Shown here: one piece after another, positions 39,037 to 39,186 of the stretch
Numbering within the stretch: the stretch's first letter is position 1
Layout of the letters: every line of letters begins with the position of its first letter
Assembly: GCA_030605835.1 (NCBI GenBank)
Contig: JAUWHO010000019.1
Coordinates: 1 to 39,186, forward strand
Direction of reading: 5' to 3'
DNA from: Candidatus Zixiibacteriota bacterium
GTDB lineage: Bacteria; Zixibacteria; MSB-5A5; DG-27
Length of the DNA stretch: 39,186 nt
The notes under the pieces: generated by a model
The model's input: only the letters and a program-made list of their open reading frames with translations
What the model was told of the DNA's origin: nothing
The model's database searches: none
Program-made: the position numbers and the translations under genes

Positions 39037-39186
39037 ATGCCCCCGAACTCCGAGGATTTGCAGCTGACGAAGGAAGAGGCCACCGACCTTGAACCGGAGA
39101 GGGTATCCGGAGCTCAGAGACCGCGTCGGGCCAGGTGGATTGAGCTCTCGAAAATCCTGTTTTCGGCTTTAGTCCTGGTTTTCCTT
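39037..39186 (+). CDS. N-terminus of a membrane protein (partial), possibly signal peptidase I
   Basis: From the ATG at 39037 an open frame continues to the window edge (50 codons): MPPNSEDLQL ... RARWIELSKILFSALVLVFL. An acidic, hydrophilic head of about 33 residues precedes a hydrophobic helix. That arrangement is seen in bacterial signal peptidase I, but no catalytic motif is included. AAGGAG lies 16 nt upstream, further away than ideal. The function is not established. Confidence 0.55.
   Translation, partial: MPPNSEDLQLTKEEATDLEPERVSGAQRPRRARWIELSKILFSALVLVFL

Overview
The window looks like a genomic segment from an uncultured Gram-negative bacterium, probably of the FCB group or a related candidate phylum. 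The evidence is an Omp85 barrel, several lipoproteins with lipoboxes, three secreted proteins ending in a T9SS type A-like sorting domain (YPNPFN ... SGIYF), a DUF6754-type protein and an archaeal-looking UbiA prenyltransferase. No rRNA, tRNA, CRISPR array, intact transposase or phage module was found. GTG and TTG starts behind good Shine-Dalgarno sequences are common. The phylum assignment is an inference and cannot be narrowed from this window alone.

Layout. 1-9393 (minus) is a tightly packed run: GH51-like glycosidase, NHL-propeller lipoprotein, a very large predicted outer-membrane barrel, an Omp85/BamA-like protein, a DGGGP-synthase-like UbiA enzyme, then panD and the 5' end of glmU. 9632-15021 (plus) carries tldD and pmbA (tldE), a small outer-membrane barrel and a secreted protein with four copies of an unfamiliar domain. 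15281-17795 holds a sugar-phosphate transferase (minus), a UDP-glucuronate decarboxylase-like epimerase (plus) and a small predicted PD-(D/E)XK protein. 18142-21097 (minus) is an alkaline-phosphatase-superfamily enzyme followed by a flippase-like membrane protein with an unusual soluble insertion. 21336-25118 (plus) contains a tandem pair of seven-bladed FG-GAP propeller proteins and a smaller protein with the same C-terminal domain. 25252-28951 (minus) has an aminotransferase, a ROK sugar kinase, a TPR lipoprotein and a decayed GNAT gene.

29126-34788 (plus) begins with a DUF6754-like protein and a 206-residue membrane protein. An A+T-rich metallo-beta-lactamase-fold gene and a MacA/MacB-like pair follow. 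The last 147 bp of the 206-residue gene recur as an orphan fragment after the macB-like gene, so about 3.7 kb is bracketed by diverged direct repeats; this looks like an insertion or recombination event. 35018-38212 (minus) has a small lipoprotein and then a three-gene unit of exported proteins (FN3 lipoprotein, DUF4384/PEGA-like protein with an S/K/R-rich tail, K/E-rich protein). That unit lies between an excellent sigma-54 promoter match and a clear intrinsic terminator. The window ends with ridA and the start of a membrane-protein gene.

Intergenic regions carry several recurring elements: TTCACYA-type tandem strings (three sites), GGGGACAGG strings (two sites), 18-bp hairpins with arms like GGAAANCT, a 90-bp inverted-repeat unit, and twin 25-bp terminator hairpins. 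The most unusual items are the bracketed insertion, the sigma-54 exported-protein unit, the envelope operon built around the giant barrel, and the four-repeat secreted protein.
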